NCBI RefSeq assembly: GCF_033095805.1
Contig: NZ_CP109901.1
Coordinates: 2,542,001-2,606,000, forward strand
Length of the DNA stretch: 64,000 nucleotides
Direction of reading: 5' to 3'
From: Serratia sp. UGAL515B_01
GTDB lineage: Bacteria; Pseudomonadota; Gammaproteobacteria; Enterobacterales; Enterobacteriaceae
Shown: positions 41,659 to 53,756 of the stretch, in pieces
Numbering within the stretch: the stretch's first letter is position 1
Layout: every line of letters starts with the position of its first letter
Notes under the pieces: model-generated
The model's database searches: none
What the model was told of the DNA's origin: nothing
What the model saw: only the letters and a program-made list of their open reading frames with translations
Translations under genes and position numbers: made by a program

Positions 41659-42389
41659 TAGCGCCGTGCTTCCCGCATCAGCAGTTTCATATCGGCCACC
41701 GCCGCAGGTAAGCCAGTCATCACCGCTTGACCAATAATAGAATGGCCGATATTCAATTCGTGCATCTCTGGCAAAGCAGCGATCGGTTGCACGTTGTGGT
41801 AGGTCAAACCATGACCTGCGTTGACTTTCAGCCCTTTACCAGCTGCGTAGGTCGCCGCTTTGGCAATGCGCGACAGCTCAGCCTGAACGGTCAGTTCGCC
41901 CTCAGCTTCAGCATAGGCGCCAGTATGAATTTCAATATAGGGGGCACCTACGGAAACAGCAGCATCAATCTGGCGATGATCGGCATCGATAAACAATGAT
42001 ACCAAGATACCGGCCTGTGATAAGCGTTCAACCGCTACGGTCATTTTGTCCAATTGCCCCGCAACGTCCAATCCGCCTTCAGTAGTAACCTCTTGACGCT
42101 TTTCCGGAACCAGGCAACAGAACTGGGGTTTCAGCTCAATCGCAATATCAAGCATTTCGTCGGTGACGGCCATTTCAAGATTCATACGCGTTTGAATGGT
42201 CTGGCGCAGAATACGTACATCACGATCGGTGATGTGACGACGATCTTCACGCAAATGAACGGTGATACCATCAGCCCCCGCTTGCTCAGCAATAAACGCC
42301 GCCTGCACCGGGTCCGGGTAGTTGGTTCCACGCGCATTACGTAACGTGGCAATATGATCGATATTAACACCCAGCAGCAAATCAGCCAT
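41658..42389 (-). CDS. pdxJ: Pyridoxine 5'-phosphate synthase
   Basis: Condenses 1-deoxyxylulose 5-phosphate with 3-amino-2-oxopropyl phosphate to form PNP in vitamin B6 synthesis. TIM barrel of 243 residues starting [20 protein letters not shown]. Conserved segments are [13 protein letters not shown] (phosphate and catalytic His/Arg) and the GHGLTYHN and [12 protein letters not shown] motifs. It lies 125 bp after recO and is followed by acpS. Confidence 0.98.
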   Translation of the reverse strand: MADLLLGVNIDHIATLRNARGTNYPDPVQAAFIAEQAGADGITVHLREDRRHITDRDVRILRQTIQTRMNLEMAVTDEMLDIAIELKPQFCCLVPEKRQEVTTEGGLDVAGQLDKMTVAVERLSQAGILVSLFIDADHRQIDAAVSVGAPYIEIHTGAYAEAEGELTVQAELSRIAKAATYAAGKGLKVNAGHGLTYHNVQPIAALPEMHELNIGHSIIGQAVMTGLPAAVADMKLLMREARR

Positions 42390-42514
42390 GACGACCTCTA
42401 GAAAGTGATTTCAGTAGCCGCAGTTTACACGCCAGCCGAAATCGACAAAAGCAGAAAGATAGCAGGCTGTATCCCTTCATTGCGAGCGAACACCATGGGC
42501 AATTAGGTTACGAC

Positions 42515-43246
42515 CTAGGTTTCATCAACAAGGTGATTAGGTTGTTTACGCACAAATTGGCGAAACAGCTCACGGCTCTTTAGTGGTTTACCACCGAGAT
42601 AGGGTTTTAGCGCCATGCGGGTAAAACGTTTGGCGGCACGCAGAGTTTCTGCATCAGGGAATTGACGTGCGGCCAGCGCTCGTAACTCACGACCGGTAAA
42701 GCTGTGATGGTCCACGACCAACGTGGCGATAAACCCTTTCTCTTCACGGTAGCGATACGTCATTCCGTCATCTACCGGCTCACCACTGCCAGCACAATGG
42801 AGAAAATCGAGCCCGTACCCCAGATGCCTTAGCAAGGCCAGCTCAAACTGTCGCAGGGCCACCTCTGGTGAGCTCTCCTCTGCTGCCAGTGCCTGTAGAC
42901 ACTGCAGGTAGTCGAAGAATAGGACTGAATAGTTGGTTCCCTGCTCCAGCACCCGTGACAGCAGTTCGTTTACATAAAGGCCGCTATAAAGCATCGTGCC
43001 AGTGAGGGGTAAACCAAGAGAGATCGCTTCGGCGTTACGCAGCGTTTTTACTTCACCACGCCCGCCCCAGCGTACTAGCAAAGGGGTAAAGGGCTGCAAG
43101 CAGCCCTTCAGATTGGAACGGCGACTACGCGCGCCTTTTGCCAGTAAACGTACTCGCCCTTGGCTTTCAGTGAATAGATCCAGCATCAAGCTGGTTTCAC
43201 TGTACGGCCACCCATGCAGGACGAAAGCGCGTTCCCAGCCTTCCAT
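42515..43246 (-). CDS. recO: DNA repair protein RecO
   Basis: Mediator of the RecFOR pathway that loads RecA onto SSB-coated DNA and anneals strands. An N-terminal OB-fold (about residues 1-80, [20 protein letters not shown]) is followed by a helical C-terminal domain; the zinc-finger cysteines of some other RecO proteins are absent, as in E. coli. The length is 243 residues. It lies 5 bp after era and belongs to the rnc-era-recO unit. Confidence 0.96.
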   Translation of the reverse strand: MEGWERAFVLHGWPYSETSLMLDLFTESQGRVRLLAKGARSRRSNLKGCLQPFTPLLVRWGGRGEVKTLRNAEAISLGLPLTGTMLYSGLYVNELLSRVLEQGTNYSVLFFDYLQCLQALAAEESSPEVALRQFELALLRHLGYGLDFLHCAGSGEPVDDGMTYRYREEKGFIATLVVDHHSFTGRELRALAARQFPDAETLRAAKRFTRMALKPYLGGKPLKSRELFRQFVRKQPNHLVDET

Positions 43247-43251
43247 CGAAG

Positions 43252-44840
<1,589 letters not shown>

Positions 44841-45011
44841 TTACCAATAGTTCAATAATGCGCCAAAAACTTGCAGCATACGGAACAGGCCTGCTTCGCC
44901 AAAAATCAACTCAAAGCTGTTTCGTTTGCAGTAGCGCCCAAAAGGGAGCCAACTTTTATCGCTCGAGAGGCTATTCTACAACGAGTGGAAATATAATGCT
45001 GCGTTTATATA

Positions 45012-45040
45012 TATACCGGATGTATTTCAAGTTGCAGGCA
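45012..45040. repeat. Truncated ERIC end in the lepB-rnc gap
   Basis: TATACCGGATGTATTTCAAGTTGCAGGCA matches the left end of ERIC, but the rest is missing. Together with the hairpin at 45103 it is all that I recognise in this 313-bp gap. Confidence 0.45.
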
Positions 45041-45102
45041 AGTGATGTTTAACACTGGAGTTACAACAGATTAGAAGACCGCGTAGGGCTCTGGATTTTG
45101 AA

Positions 45103-45126
45103 ACTGCAGCCATTACTGGCTGCAGT
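45103..45126 (-). terminator. Probable terminator after lepB
   Basis: ACTGCAGCC pairs with GGCTGCAGT over 9 bp with a 6-base loop, 25 bp beyond the lepB stop. On the minus strand TTTCAAAAT follows, a weak U-tract. Confidence 0.55.
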
Positions 45127-45150
45127 AAAAACGAAGGCTAATAAAATCTA

Positions 45151-46128
45151 TTAATGAATCCCGCCGATACGGCTAAGTCTTACGCCCGTTGGCCACTCAC
45201 CTTCCTGTTTCTCGAAACTCATCCAGATGGCCGTGGCTTTACCCACCAGATTCCTTTCAGGAACAAAGCCCCAATAACGGCTATCCGCACTATTATCGCG
45301 ATTATCACCCATCATGAAGTAATGCCCTGCCGGAACGACCCATTCGGCAAATGGTTTTCCCGGTTGCTGGTAGTAGCCCCTGACCTGATCCTGTGCGCCT
45401 GGCACAGTGAGAATACGATGTGTAACGTTACCCAGCGTCTCTTTGCGCTCGACCAAGCGAACGCCTCCCTGTGGCACGTTCTCATTCAATGGGGTCTGGA
45501 AGAAACCTTTACTGATTTCCCCCATATTGGTGCTACTAAACATCTGCACAAAATCACTTGGCTGCATATCACTGTAGGTAACTGCCAACGAGTTATCGCA
45601 TGATTGCCCATCATTACAAGAGGGTTGGACAGTCACGCGCTTACTGACGGGATCATAGGTGACACGATCACCAGGCAGGCCGATAACACGTTTGATATAA
45701 TCCAGTTTCGTATCCAGTGGATATTTAAATACGGCAATATCGCCACGTTTAGGATGCCCCGTTTCAATGAGCGTCGTTTGGGTGATAGGATCCTTAATGC
45801 CGTAAGCAAATTTTTCCACCAAAATAAAATCACCAATTAACAACGTCGGCATCATCGAGCCAGAAGGGATTTGGAATGGTTCATAAATAAATGAACGCAC
45901 CACAAATACCAGCAGCAATACAGGGAAGACCGAAGAACCGGTTTCAACCCAACCCGGCTGCTTTGCAATATTGGCCAGCGTTTTTTCGTCAACTGCACCT
46001 GCGGCCTGTTCATTGACCGCAGCAATTTTCGCCCGACGTGCAGGCGCCCATTTAAAGCGCTCAAAGCACCAGATGATCCCAGTCACCAGCGTTGCAATTG
46101 CCAAGATCAGGGCAAACATATTCGCCAT
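45151..46128 (-). CDS. lepB: Signal peptidase I
   Basis: Removes signal peptides from exported proteins at the periplasmic face of the inner membrane. Two N-terminal membrane segments (about residues 3-22 and 67-80) precede the catalytic domain. The nucleophile is S91 in PSGSMMPTLL and the general base is K146 in YIKRVIGLPGD; GDNRDNSADSRYWG is the conserved box E. The 325 residues match the E. coli length of 324. It lies 31 bp after lepA. Confidence 0.98.
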   Translation of the reverse strand: MANMFALILAIATLVTGIIWCFERFKWAPARRAKIAAVNEQAAGAVDEKTLANIAKQPGWVETGSSVFPVLLLVFVVRSFIYEPFQIPSGSMMPTLLIGDFILVEKFAYGIKDPITQTTLIETGHPKRGDIAVFKYPLDTKLDYIKRVIGLPGDRVTYDPVSKRVTVQPSCNDGQSCDNSLAVTYSDMQPSDFVQMFSSTNMGEISKGFFQTPLNENVPQGGVRLVERKETLGNVTHRILTVPGAQDQVRGYYQQPGKPFAEWVVPAGHYFMMGDNRDNSADSRYWGFVPERNLVGKATAIWMSFEKQEGEWPTGVRLSRIGGIH

Positions 46129-46159
46129 GCAAACTCCCTAGTTGCGTGAGCTCTCGCTC

Positions 46160-47956
46160 TTACTTGTCTTTACCAACGTGCAGAATAGCCAGGAACGCTT
46201 CCTGTGGTAACTCAACGTTACCCACCTGCTTCATACGCTTCTTACCGTCTTTCTGTTTCTGCAAAAGCTTTTTCTTACGGCTAACGTCACCGCCATAGCA
46301 TTTTGCCAGAACGTTTTTACGCAGCTGTTTCACCGTGGAGCGAGCAATAATATGGTTGCCTATCGCTGCCTGAATGGCAATATCGAATTGCTGACGTGGG
46401 ATCAGGTCTTTCATTTTTTCAACCAACTCACGACCCCGATACTGCGAATTATCACGGTGAGTAATCAGCGCGAGTGCATCAACACGCTCGTTATTGATTA
46501 ATACGTCGACACGCACCATATCCGAAGCCTGGAAACGTTTGAAGTTATAATCTAAAGAAGCATAACCACGCGATGTAGATTTTAGACGGTCAAAGAAATC
46601 GAGCACCACCTCAGCCATTGGAATTTCGTAGGTCAGCGCCACCTGATTACCGTGGTAAACCATATTGGTCTGCACACCGCGCTTCTCAACGCATAGCGTG
46701 ATAACGTTACCCAGATATTCCTGTGGCATTAGCATATGACATTCAGCAATAGGCTCACGCAACTCGGCAATGTTATTCAAGGCTGGCAACTTGGAAGGGC
46801 TGTCGACGTAGATGGTTTCATTACTGGTGGTTTCCACTTCATACACCACCGTTGGTGCCGTAGTGATCAATTCCAGATCGTATTCACGCTCCAAACGTTC
46901 CTGAATGATCTCCATGTGCAACAACCCCAGGAAACCACAGCGGAAACCAAAGCCCAACGCAGTGGAACTTTCCGGTTCATAAAACAGAGAGGCGTCGTTC
47001 AGGCTCAGCTTACCCAAGGCATCGCGGAACGCTTCATAATCATCAGAACTGATTGGAAACAGGCCAGCATAGACCTGTGGTTTTACCTTTTTGAAACCTG
47101 GCAGCATTTTGTCTGCTGGCTGACGTGCCAATGTCAAAGTATCACCAACTGGTGCGCCGAGAATGTCTTTAATAGCGCAAACCAGCCAACCCACTTCGCC
47201 ACAGTTCAATACATCGCGATCGATACGTTTAGGGGTGAAAATCCCCAGACGATCGGCGTTATAGGTTTGGCCAGTACTCATTACCTTGATTTTGTCTCCC
47301 TTGCGCAACGTACCGTTTTTCACGCGGATCAGGGAAACGACACCAAGGTAGTTATCAAACCATGAGTCAATAATCAGTGCCTGCAGCGGTGCATCCGGAT
47401 CACCTTCCGGTGGAGGAATGTCACGTACCAAACGTTCAAGCACATCAGGTACGCCTAGGCCGGTTTTCGCTGAGCAACGCACAGCGTCAGTAGCATCTAT
47501 GCCCACAATATCTTCAATTTCCTGTGCGGCACGATCCGGATCGGCGGCTGGCAGGTCAATCTTGTTCAAGACCGGGACAACTTCCAGATTCATGTCTAGC
47601 GCGGTATAACAGTTGGCCAATGTCTGTGCTTCTACCCCCTGCCCTGCATCCACCACCAGCAACGCACCTTCACAGGCAGCCAATGAACGGGAAACCTCAT
47701 AAGAGAAGTCAACGTGTCCAGGCGTGTCGATAAAGTTCAGATGATAAGTCTGGCCATCTAACGCTTTGTAATCGAGTGTTACGCTTTGCGCTTTGATAGT
47801 AATACCACGCTCACGCTCCAGATCCATCGAATCCAGCACCTGGGAAGCCATTTCACGTTCGGTCAGGCCACCGCAAATTTGAATAATACGGTCAGACAAC
47901 GTCGACTTACCGTGGTCAATATGGGCAATAATGGAGAAATTTCGTATATGCTTCAT
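46160..47956 (-). CDS. lepA: Elongation factor 4 (LepA)
   Basis: Ribosomal GTPase related to EF-G with roles in 30S assembly and translation. The G1 motif AHIDHGKST is at residues 11-19; DTPGHVDF (G3) and NKIDLP (G4) follow. The C-terminal domain unique to LepA ends [14 protein letters not shown]. The 598 residues are typical. It is transcribed ahead of lepB, as in E. coli. The 349-bp gap upstream, to rseC, contains no further gene that I can support. Confidence 0.98.
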   Translation of the reverse strand: MKHIRNFSIIAHIDHGKSTLSDRIIQICGGLTEREMASQVLDSMDLERERGITIKAQSVTLDYKALDGQTYHLNFIDTPGHVDFSYEVSRSLAACEGALLVVDAGQGVEAQTLANCYTALDMNLEVVPVLNKIDLPAADPDRAAQEIEDIVGIDATDAVRCSAKTGLGVPDVLERLVRDIPPPEGDPDAPLQALIIDSWFDNYLGVVSLIRVKNGTLRKGDKIKVMSTGQTYNADRLGIFTPKRIDRDVLNCGEVGWLVCAIKDILGAPVGDTLTLARQPADKMLPGFKKVKPQVYAGLFPISSDDYEAFRDALGKLSLNDASLFYEPESSTALGFGFRCGFLGLLHMEIIQERLEREYDLELITTAPTVVYEVETTSNETIYVDSPSKLPALNNIAELREPIAECHMLMPQEYLGNVITLCVEKRGVQTNMVYHGNQVALTYEIPMAEVVLDFFDRLKSTSRGYASLDYNFKRFQASDMVRVDVLINNERVDALALITHRDNSQYRGRELVEKMKDLIPRQQFDIAIQAAIGNHIIARSTVKQLRKNVLAKCYGGDVSRKKKLLQKQKDGKKRMKQVGNVELPQEAFLAILHVGKDK

Positions 47957-48305
47957 TATAAATGTTTTTCTGCCTTGGTATTTCTGAATTACTCGCCTAT
48001 GGAAACCCGCATGGACATAAAGCGACAGTGAATGGGTTCGGCCGTCTTTCGCCTGAATCGCTGCATTCTACATGCCATGACACTGAAAACCTAGAGATCG
48101 GTTCAGTGAAGGCATTCAATTATGCATGCTTTAGTGTTACAGAGAGACACAGTTTATGAAAGCAGATCTTTATATGATAAAAACCATACTTTTAATGTGA
48201 TTTAAACTTATTGCATAAAGTATAGACGAGACAACAGCTTGATAAACATGAGTAAACGGCCACCGTTCGCTAAATAATTTTGGGAATCTAAAGGTGGCAG
48301 CAAGT

Positions 48306-48782
48306 TTAAACGGGGTCTTCTGTTTGAGTATGCAAACGTATGGCTCCAGGCGGCAAACCAATCTGCAAGACAACGGGTTGAAAATCGGCTTGTTTATCAA
48401 AATACGGTGTCAACAAGCGAACCACCGTAAAAGCGCCCATTCCTCCCAGGACAGCACCAAGTAAGGCAGCGGCGTCACTGCCCAACAACCACTGTAATAG
48501 TCCCCCCCCCAGAATGACAGCGAAGAGCGGTACCATGTAGACCAACGTTGCTGAACGTAACAAACTACCTTCGGCAATGCCTATTTCTACACGCTGACCA
48601 GGTTCAAGAGGTTGTGCAATTTGTAGCTGCAAATAATGTTCACTTCCCGGAGCTAACTCGTTCAGTGCATGAACGCCACACCCTGAACGCCCGGAACAGC
48701 TGCCACACCCAGATTTGGGTTCACAGCGCAGCAAAGCTACACCCTGTTGCCACGAAACAACAGTCGCCCACTCTTTCATCAT
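48306..48782 (-). CDS. rseC: SoxR-reducing system protein RseC
   Basis: Inner-membrane protein with an N-terminal cysteine cluster at C20, C26, C29 and C35 (CEPKSGCGSCSGRSGCG) and two transmembrane helices (about residues 75-95 and 100-120). In E. coli it takes part in reduction of SoxR and belongs to the rpoE-rseABC operon. The 158 residues match. It overlaps the rseB stop by 4 bp. Confidence 0.95.
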   Translation of the reverse strand: MMKEWATVVSWQQGVALLRCEPKSGCGSCSGRSGCGVHALNELAPGSEHYLQLQIAQPLEPGQRVEIGIAEGSLLRSATLVYMVPLFAVILGGGLLQWLLGSDAAALLGAVLGGMGAFTVVRLLTPYFDKQADFQPVVLQIGLPPGAIRLHTQTEDPV

Positions 48783-49738
48783 TGCGGTGATACCTTGAAG
48801 GAAACGCTGTCGGCAATACGTTTGGCCGTTGACGGTGGCAACTCACCAACGACGGTAATTTCATTGCCATTACGACTTTCAGTCTGGATTGTCCTGCGCC
48901 CCTGACGATAAAACTGTTGCCCAACATTATTGCCCGAAGGGCTAACATTGACCGAGAAACTGAATAGGCCATCACTATACAAGCGCGACTCTACCGGATC
49001 TGCCACATTTGGCAACTTACGGCGATTTCGAGCAACTTCATTTACCCCTTCAGGAAGCCAACCGGTATCCCAAGCCAACTTCACATTTTCAGCAGCGGGT
49101 AAAGACAGTAACGGTGGAAGGTTAGCTTTGAGTAAACCTTGCATAACGTGCTTCACCTGATCGCCTATTAATACCGAAATAACGCGATATTGCTCCAGTG
49201 TTTCACCATCACGATCAAGCAAATCAACACGCAACGGCAGCTTGGATTCAATATCCATCCAGACAATATAGCTGTAACGGGAACCATCTCGAGCCACGAC
49301 ACGAAAGACATCACATGGTGTATCGGAAATGCGGGTGCGCCCGACGGAAATGAAGTCGTAATACTTTGCAAGATAGTCAAAATCAGCAAAAACGATAGCT
49401 GGCATTGCATCGACAATATGATCGCCAGATAGCGTAAAAGGCTCTAATCCGGGTTCAAAATAGCTGATGCCCCCGCCGCGTTGCAGTATTTCCCTGCGTG
49501 GGCCATCCATATGCAGCAGTTGGCCTAAAGGCTGGTTGTCGATTACCGCATGACGATAGCGTAACGAATCGATGCCCTGTTTGCTGATACTGATATAGGC
49601 GAGTTCATAATTGAGTGAACGGCTGGCAATGCTCATCTGTTGCAATATCGCCCCGGACGCAGGTTGCGCCGAGGCGATATTTGAATTGAACAAGCTGACC
49701 GTTGTTAGTAAACAAGCAGAAAACCAGATTTGCTTCAT
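48779..49738 (-). CDS. rseB: RseB, periplasmic regulator of sigma-E
   Basis: Periplasmic protein that binds RseA and blocks its cleavage by DegS until off-pathway LPS or lipoproteins displace it. A signal peptide (about 1-24, ending ASAQPA) precedes a LolA-like large domain and a smaller C-terminal domain. The 319 residues are the family length. It begins one base after the rseA stop region, overlapping by a single base, and is followed by rseC with a 4-bp overlap. Confidence 0.96.
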   Translation of the reverse strand: MKQIWFSACLLTTVSLFNSNIASAQPASGAILQQMSIASRSLNYELAYISISKQGIDSLRYRHAVIDNQPLGQLLHMDGPRREILQRGGGISYFEPGLEPFTLSGDHIVDAMPAIVFADFDYLAKYYDFISVGRTRISDTPCDVFRVVARDGSRYSYIVWMDIESKLPLRVDLLDRDGETLEQYRVISVLIGDQVKHVMQGLLKANLPPLLSLPAAENVKLAWDTGWLPEGVNEVARNRRKLPNVADPVESRLYSDGLFSFSVNVSPSGNNVGQQFYRQGRRTIQTESRNGNEITVVGELPPSTAKRIADSVSFKVSPQ

Positions 49739-50397
49739 TACTGCTGCTGAATTCCTAAAGACTGAGTTCCAGGAACCTGAATAGCCGCCTGTTTTGACGG
49801 ACTTTGCTCAAGCTGCAGCTGTTCAGAATGTAAACGGCGCTGTAGTTCATAATCCTGTAACATAGCATTAATGCGCTTACGTTGTTCTTGTACCTGCTGC
49901 CGTTGGCCACTACCAGTACCCGTCGAGAAACTGTCAGCAGGGACACCAAGGCTAACTGGAGAAGCTTGTCCCATAATAGGTAACGTATTAAACACTGGCG
50001 ATTCAATGTTTCCAGGCGACACATCTGGTTGATTGTAGTGTTGCACACCGACAATCACAGCTAAAGAAACACAAGCCGCAATGCCCACCTGTGTAATCTG
50101 ACTTGCCCAAGGACGAACCTTGTGCCAGAACGGCAGTTTTTCCCAAGTGTGGGGATGAGGCTGAGACTCAGAAACTTCCAAAGGAACCAATCGAGCCGGT
50201 TCTTTTTCTAACGCAGCTGCAACACGATCTGCAATATCGAGATGCATTACTTGTCCAATATCACCTCGCAATGTGTCACGAATCAGGTGATAGCCCTGCC
50301 AACTTTTTTGAAGTGCTCTATCTCTACACAACGAACCTAACAGCTCCTTGTCGAGCATTTCACCGTCCATCAGAGCGGAAAGCTTTTCTTTCTGCAT
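49738..50397 (-). CDS. rseA: RseA, anti-sigma-E factor
   Basis: Single-pass inner-membrane anti-sigma factor. The N-terminal cytoplasmic domain (about 1-75, MQKEKLSALMDGEMLDKELL) holds sigma-E, the transmembrane helix is at about 101-119, and the periplasmic part ends in a Gln-rich tail that binds RseB. Stress-induced cleavage by DegS and RseP releases sigma-E. The 219 residues match E. coli. It lies 30 bp after rpoE. Confidence 0.96.
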   Translation of the reverse strand: MQKEKLSALMDGEMLDKELLGSLCRDRALQKSWQGYHLIRDTLRGDIGQVMHLDIADRVAAALEKEPARLVPLEVSESQPHPHTWEKLPFWHKVRPWASQITQVGIAACVSLAVIVGVQHYNQPDVSPGNIESPVFNTLPIMGQASPVSLGVPADSFSTGTGSGQRQQVQEQRKRINAMLQDYELQRRLHSEQLQLEQSPSKQAAIQVPGTQSLGIQQQ

Positions 50398-50427
50398 GCC
50401 TAAGTACCCTTCCAGTGTCCGCCATCG

Positions 50428-51003
50428 CTAACGTTGGATCAGCGGTTGAACTTTATTATCGATAGCCTCCCGAGCGCGGAAAATACGCGAACGTACCGTT
50501 CCTACGGGGCAATCCATGATGACTGCTATTTCTTCGTAGCTTAAACCATCCAGCTCCCGCAAGGTAATCGCCATGCGAAGATCCTCCGGAAGTGACTCAA
50601 TAGTACGGAAAACTATCTTTCTCAGTTCTTCTGACAACATTAAATTCTCAGGGTTCGAAATTTCTTTCAGCGCACCAGCACTTTCGTAATTTTCAGCATC
50701 ATTGGCATCAACATCACTTGATGGTGGACGCCTCCCCTGAGCAACGAGATAATTTTTTGCTGTATTCACAGCGATTCGGTACAACCAGGTATAAAAAGCG
50801 CTATCACCCCGGAATGATTCCAGTGCTCTATAGGCCTTAATAAACGACTCCTGCACCACATCCGGTACGTCGCCCTGCGGTACATAACGCGAAACAAGGC
50901 TCGCCACTTTATGCTGATAGCGCACTACCAGTAAGTTAAACGATTTCTGATCGCCCTTTTGGACCCGTTCTACCAAAACCTGATCCGTCAACTGCTCGCT
51001 CAT
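50428..51003 (-). CDS. rpoE: RNA polymerase sigma-E factor
   Basis: ECF sigma factor for envelope stress. Region 2 has DVVQESFIKAYRALESFRGD (about residues 49-68) and region 4 has DGLSYEEIAVIMDCPVGTVR (about 151-170). The 191 residues match E. coli. It heads the rpoE-rseA-rseB-rseC operon. Upstream, two copies of the sigma-E -35 element GGAACTT occur in a tandem repeat, suggesting self-activation. Confidence 0.98.
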   Translation of the reverse strand: MSEQLTDQVLVERVQKGDQKSFNLLVVRYQHKVASLVSRYVPQGDVPDVVQESFIKAYRALESFRGDSAFYTWLYRIAVNTAKNYLVAQGRRPPSSDVDANDAENYESAGALKEISNPENLMLSEELRKIVFRTIESLPEDLRMAITLRELDGLSYEEIAVIMDCPVGTVRSRIFRAREAIDNKVQPLIQR

Positions 51004-51087
51004 CCGAGGTAAACTCTCCCCAAACCTGTCTCCACGCGTAAAATTGTACTGCCAGCCATAACATTATTTTCCTGAGCAAGCACTCGC

Positions 51088-51139
51088 TTGGAGTTCATAT
51101 AGAACATTAAAGTTCCATATAGAACATAAAGTTCCATAT
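51088..51139 (-). promoter_or_regulatory. Sigma-E-type rpoE promoter inside a tandem repeat
   Basis: About two and a half copies of a 19-bp unit lie between rpoE and nadB. On the minus strand each full unit reads ATATGGAACTTTAATGTTCT with small changes. GGAACTT, the sigma-E -35 sequence, occurs at 51129-51135 and 51110-51116. From the proximal one, TCCAA lies 17 bp on (51088-51092), near the sigma-E -10 pattern TCtAA/TCAAA. Each unit also has GTTC/GAAC dyad symmetry. Confidence 0.65.
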
Positions 51140-51237
51140 CGCCATTGTTTTTCTGTTGATGTTATCTTGTCCGTGGCTTTTGCCAGGGCAAGTAGGCTAA
51201 CATGATTTTCACTCTTCTTCTGCACACATCATACGTT

Positions 51238-52839
51238 ATGCCACCATTATCTGAATATGTTAGCGATGTACTGATCGTCGGCAGCGGCGCTGCTGGGTTG
51301 TCACTGGCGTTGCGCCTGGCGCAACATTGCAAGGTTACAGTACTGAGCAAAGGCCCACTTAATGAAAGTGCGACCTTCTATGCTCAAGGCGGTATCGCCG
51401 CAGTATTTGATGAAACTGACAGCATCGCCTCACACGTTGAGGATACGTTGATCGCTGGTGCCGGCCTATGCGATAAAAACACCGTCGAGTTTATTGCCAA
51501 CAATGCACGCCACTGTGTACAGTGGTTGATCGATCAAGGCGTATTATTCGATACAGAAACTAACGCCTTGGGTCAAAAACGTTATCACCTAACGCAAGAA
51601 GGGGGGCACAGCCACCGCCGTATTCTGCATGCAGCCGACGCAACAGGTAAAGAAGTAGAGACGACGCTTGTCGCAAAGGCGAACGCTCATCCCAATATTT
51701 GCGTTATGGAACGTCACAATGCGGTAGACCTGATTACCTCTAATAAAATCGGTCTAGCTGGCACAAAACGAGTGGTCGGTGCTTACGTCTGGAACCGAAA
51801 ACGTGAACAAGTGGAGACCTATCGCGCCAAAACAGTGGTTCTGGCTACAGGTGGTGCTGCTAAGGTTTATCAGTATACGACAAACCCGGACATTTCTTCA
51901 GGTGATGGGATCGCAATGGCATGGCGTGCCGGGTGTCGGGTTGCCAATCTAGAATTCAACCAGTTTCACCCAACCTGCCTGTTTCATCCACATGCGCGTA
52001 ATTTCCTGCTGACAGAAGCCTTACGCGGTGAAGGTGCCTACCTGAAACGCCCCGACGGCAGCCGCTTTATGTCAGACTTTGACCCACGCGGAGAACTTGC
52101 TCCACGCGATATCGTCGCACGAGCCATTGACCATGAAATGAAACGTCTAGGTGCTGACTGCATGTATCTGGATATTAGCTATAAACCTGCAGCATTCATC
52201 ACCCAGCATTTTCCAATGATCTACGAAAAACTGCTGACGTTAGGGTTTGATCTCACCAAAGAGCCAATACCTATCGTCCCTGCCGCACATTATACTTGTG
52301 GCGGAGTGATGGTCGATCAGCATGGTCGTACCGATCTAGACGGCCTTTACGCTATCGGCGAAGTCAGCTATACCGGTCTACATGGTGCCAATCGAATGGC
52401 ATCGAACTCACTGCTGGAATGCTTGGTTTATGGCTGGGCTGCTGCAGAAGATATTCTGACGCACCTCCCTACAATCAAACTGACCAAACAACTGCCGCAG
52501 TGGGATGAAAGCCGGGTGGATGATTCAGATGAACGTGTCGTGATCCAGCATAACTGGCATGAATTGCGGTTATTCATGTGGGATTACGTGGGCATCGTGC
52601 GTACCACCAAACGTCTGGAGCGTGCTTTGCGCCGTATCAATACGCTACAACAGGAGATCGACGAGTATTACGCTAACTTTCGCATATCCAACAACCTGCT
52701 GGAATTACGCAATCTGGTACAGGTGGCCGAATTGATCGTTCGCAGTGCCATGGAGCGCAAAGAAAGCAGGGGATTACACTACACACTAGACTACCCACAC
52801 ATGTTACCAGAAGCAAAGCCAACTATTCTGCACCCCTGA
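51238..52839 (+). CDS. nadB: L-aspartate oxidase
   Basis: FAD enzyme that oxidises aspartate to iminoaspartate in NAD synthesis. The FAD fingerprint [15 protein letters not shown] is near the N-terminus, with [17 protein letters not shown] and the substrate-site [10 protein letters not shown] further on. The start at 51238 ([13 protein letters not shown], 533 residues) gives the N-terminal length of related proteins. The ATG at 51202 has a slightly better ribosome site (GTAGG) and would add 12 residues, so the start is not certain. It is divergent from rpoE, as in E. coli. Confidence 0.93.
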   Translation: MPPLSEYVSDVLIVGSGAAGLSLALRLAQHCKVTVLSKGPLNESATFYAQGGIAAVFDETDSIASHVEDTLIAGAGLCDKNTVEFIANNARHCVQWLIDQGVLFDTETNALGQKRYHLTQEGGHSHRRILHAADATGKEVETTLVAKANAHPNICVMERHNAVDLITSNKIGLAGTKRVVGAYVWNRKREQVETYRAKTVVLATGGAAKVYQYTTNPDISSGDGIAMAWRAGCRVANLEFNQFHPTCLFHPHARNFLLTEALRGEGAYLKRPDGSRFMSDFDPRGELAPRDIVARAIDHEMKRLGADCMYLDISYKPAAFITQHFPMIYEKLLTLGFDLTKEPIPIVPAAHYTCGGVMVDQHGRTDLDGLYAIGEVSYTGLHGANRMASNSLLECLVYGWAAAEDILTHLPTIKLTKQLPQWDESRVDDSDERVVIQHNWHELRLFMWDYVGIVRTTKRLERALRRINTLQQEIDEYYANFRISNNLLELRNLVQVAELIVRSAMERKESRGLHYTLDYPHMLPEAKPTILHP

Positions 52840-52875
52840 ATCTATCCCCTTTTCCGTGCTTAGAAAGGGACAAAC

Positions 52876-53625
52876 TCAGTAGTTCAAGTAAAAGTCCGTG
52901 ATTAACTGGCAGAAGTCGGCGGTGTAACTACCGTCGGCCAGTTTAATCGCTAACTCAGCCTCTTCTTTATGCCTCCCCCCTCCCTGCGTCAATGCCAGCA
53001 AAAGACGATGTTTTGGCGTATCAGCACGATCGCTGATATTCAACCGTCGAGAAGTGTGCCAACCACGTTGATGCGCGTTCACTTCAAATGCTTTACCGAT
53101 CTCGTAAGGTAAAACCACACAAAAATGACCATTCTCCGTTATCAGCCGTTCAGCGCAATTCAGTAAGGCATCGTGAGTCAGCGTTTCCGTATAACGCGCG
53201 TTGGTTCGTGCCAGATCGCGGCAGGCAACAGCCGGTTCAAAATAAGGGGGATTACTGACAATCAGATCATAACAATGCGCATGCTGCTGAGCAAAAAGGT
53301 GAATATCTTGATGATGTACCTGAATTTTTTGCCGCCAGCGTGACTCCTGGACATTTTCCCGTGCTTGAGCGGCAGCATCACTGTCAAGTTCAACGGCATC
53401 GATGAGCGCTCCCATTGCCGAGCGCTGGGCTAACATCAGAGCGATCAGCCCACTGCCACATCCAATGTCCAGCATTCGTTGCTTACCCTCCACTGCAACC
53501 CATGCGCCGAGAAGCACGCCGTCGGTCCCCACTTTCATGGCGCAACGATCGTGGGCAACAAAGAACTGTTTAAAAGTAAAACCGCCACGACGCATTTTCG
53601 GTTTAATGCTGGATTGATTACTCAC
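52876..53625 (-). CDS. trmN: TrmN, tRNA1(Val) A37 N6-methyltransferase
   Basis: SAM-dependent methyltransferase that makes m6A37 in tRNA1(Val); the E. coli gene was formerly yfiC. Motif I is LDIGCGSGLIALMLA and motif IV is the N6-adenine signature SNPPYF. I chose the GTG at 53623-53625, which follows AGGTGG by five bases and gives 249 residues starting MSNQSSIKPKMRRGG. It is divergent from srmB, as in E. coli. Confidence 0.92.
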   Translation of the reverse strand: MSNQSSIKPKMRRGGFTFKQFFVAHDRCAMKVGTDGVLLGAWVAVEGKQRMLDIGCGSGLIALMLAQRSAMGALIDAVELDSDAAAQARENVQESRWRQKIQVHHQDIHLFAQQHAHCYDLIVSNPPYFEPAVACRDLARTNARYTETLTHDALLNCAERLITENGHFCVVLPYEIGKAFEVNAHQRGWHTSRRLNISDRADTPKHRLLLALTQGGGRHKEEAELAIKLADGSYTADFCQLITDFYLNY

Positions 53626-53726
53626 AATGACCACCTGAAAACAAAACTGGCGTAGCATAAGGCAATCTGATTCAGGGGAAAAGCGATGCTTTCTTTAAAA
53701 AAGGTGAAGCCTGAAGCTAACCCGTC

Positions 53727-53732
53727 TATAAT
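53727..53732 (+). promoter_or_regulatory. srmB promoter -10
   Basis: A consensus TATAAT lies 24 bp upstream of the srmB start codon. No convincing -35 was found. Confidence 0.5.
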
Positions 53733-53756
53733 CGGTGCCCCAAGTAGAGGTAGACC

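Noticed and set aside
46736..47365. Plus-strand open frame of 209 codons opposite lepA
   Set aside because: Antisense shadow, no ribosome site, His- and Phe-rich composition typical of reverse reading.
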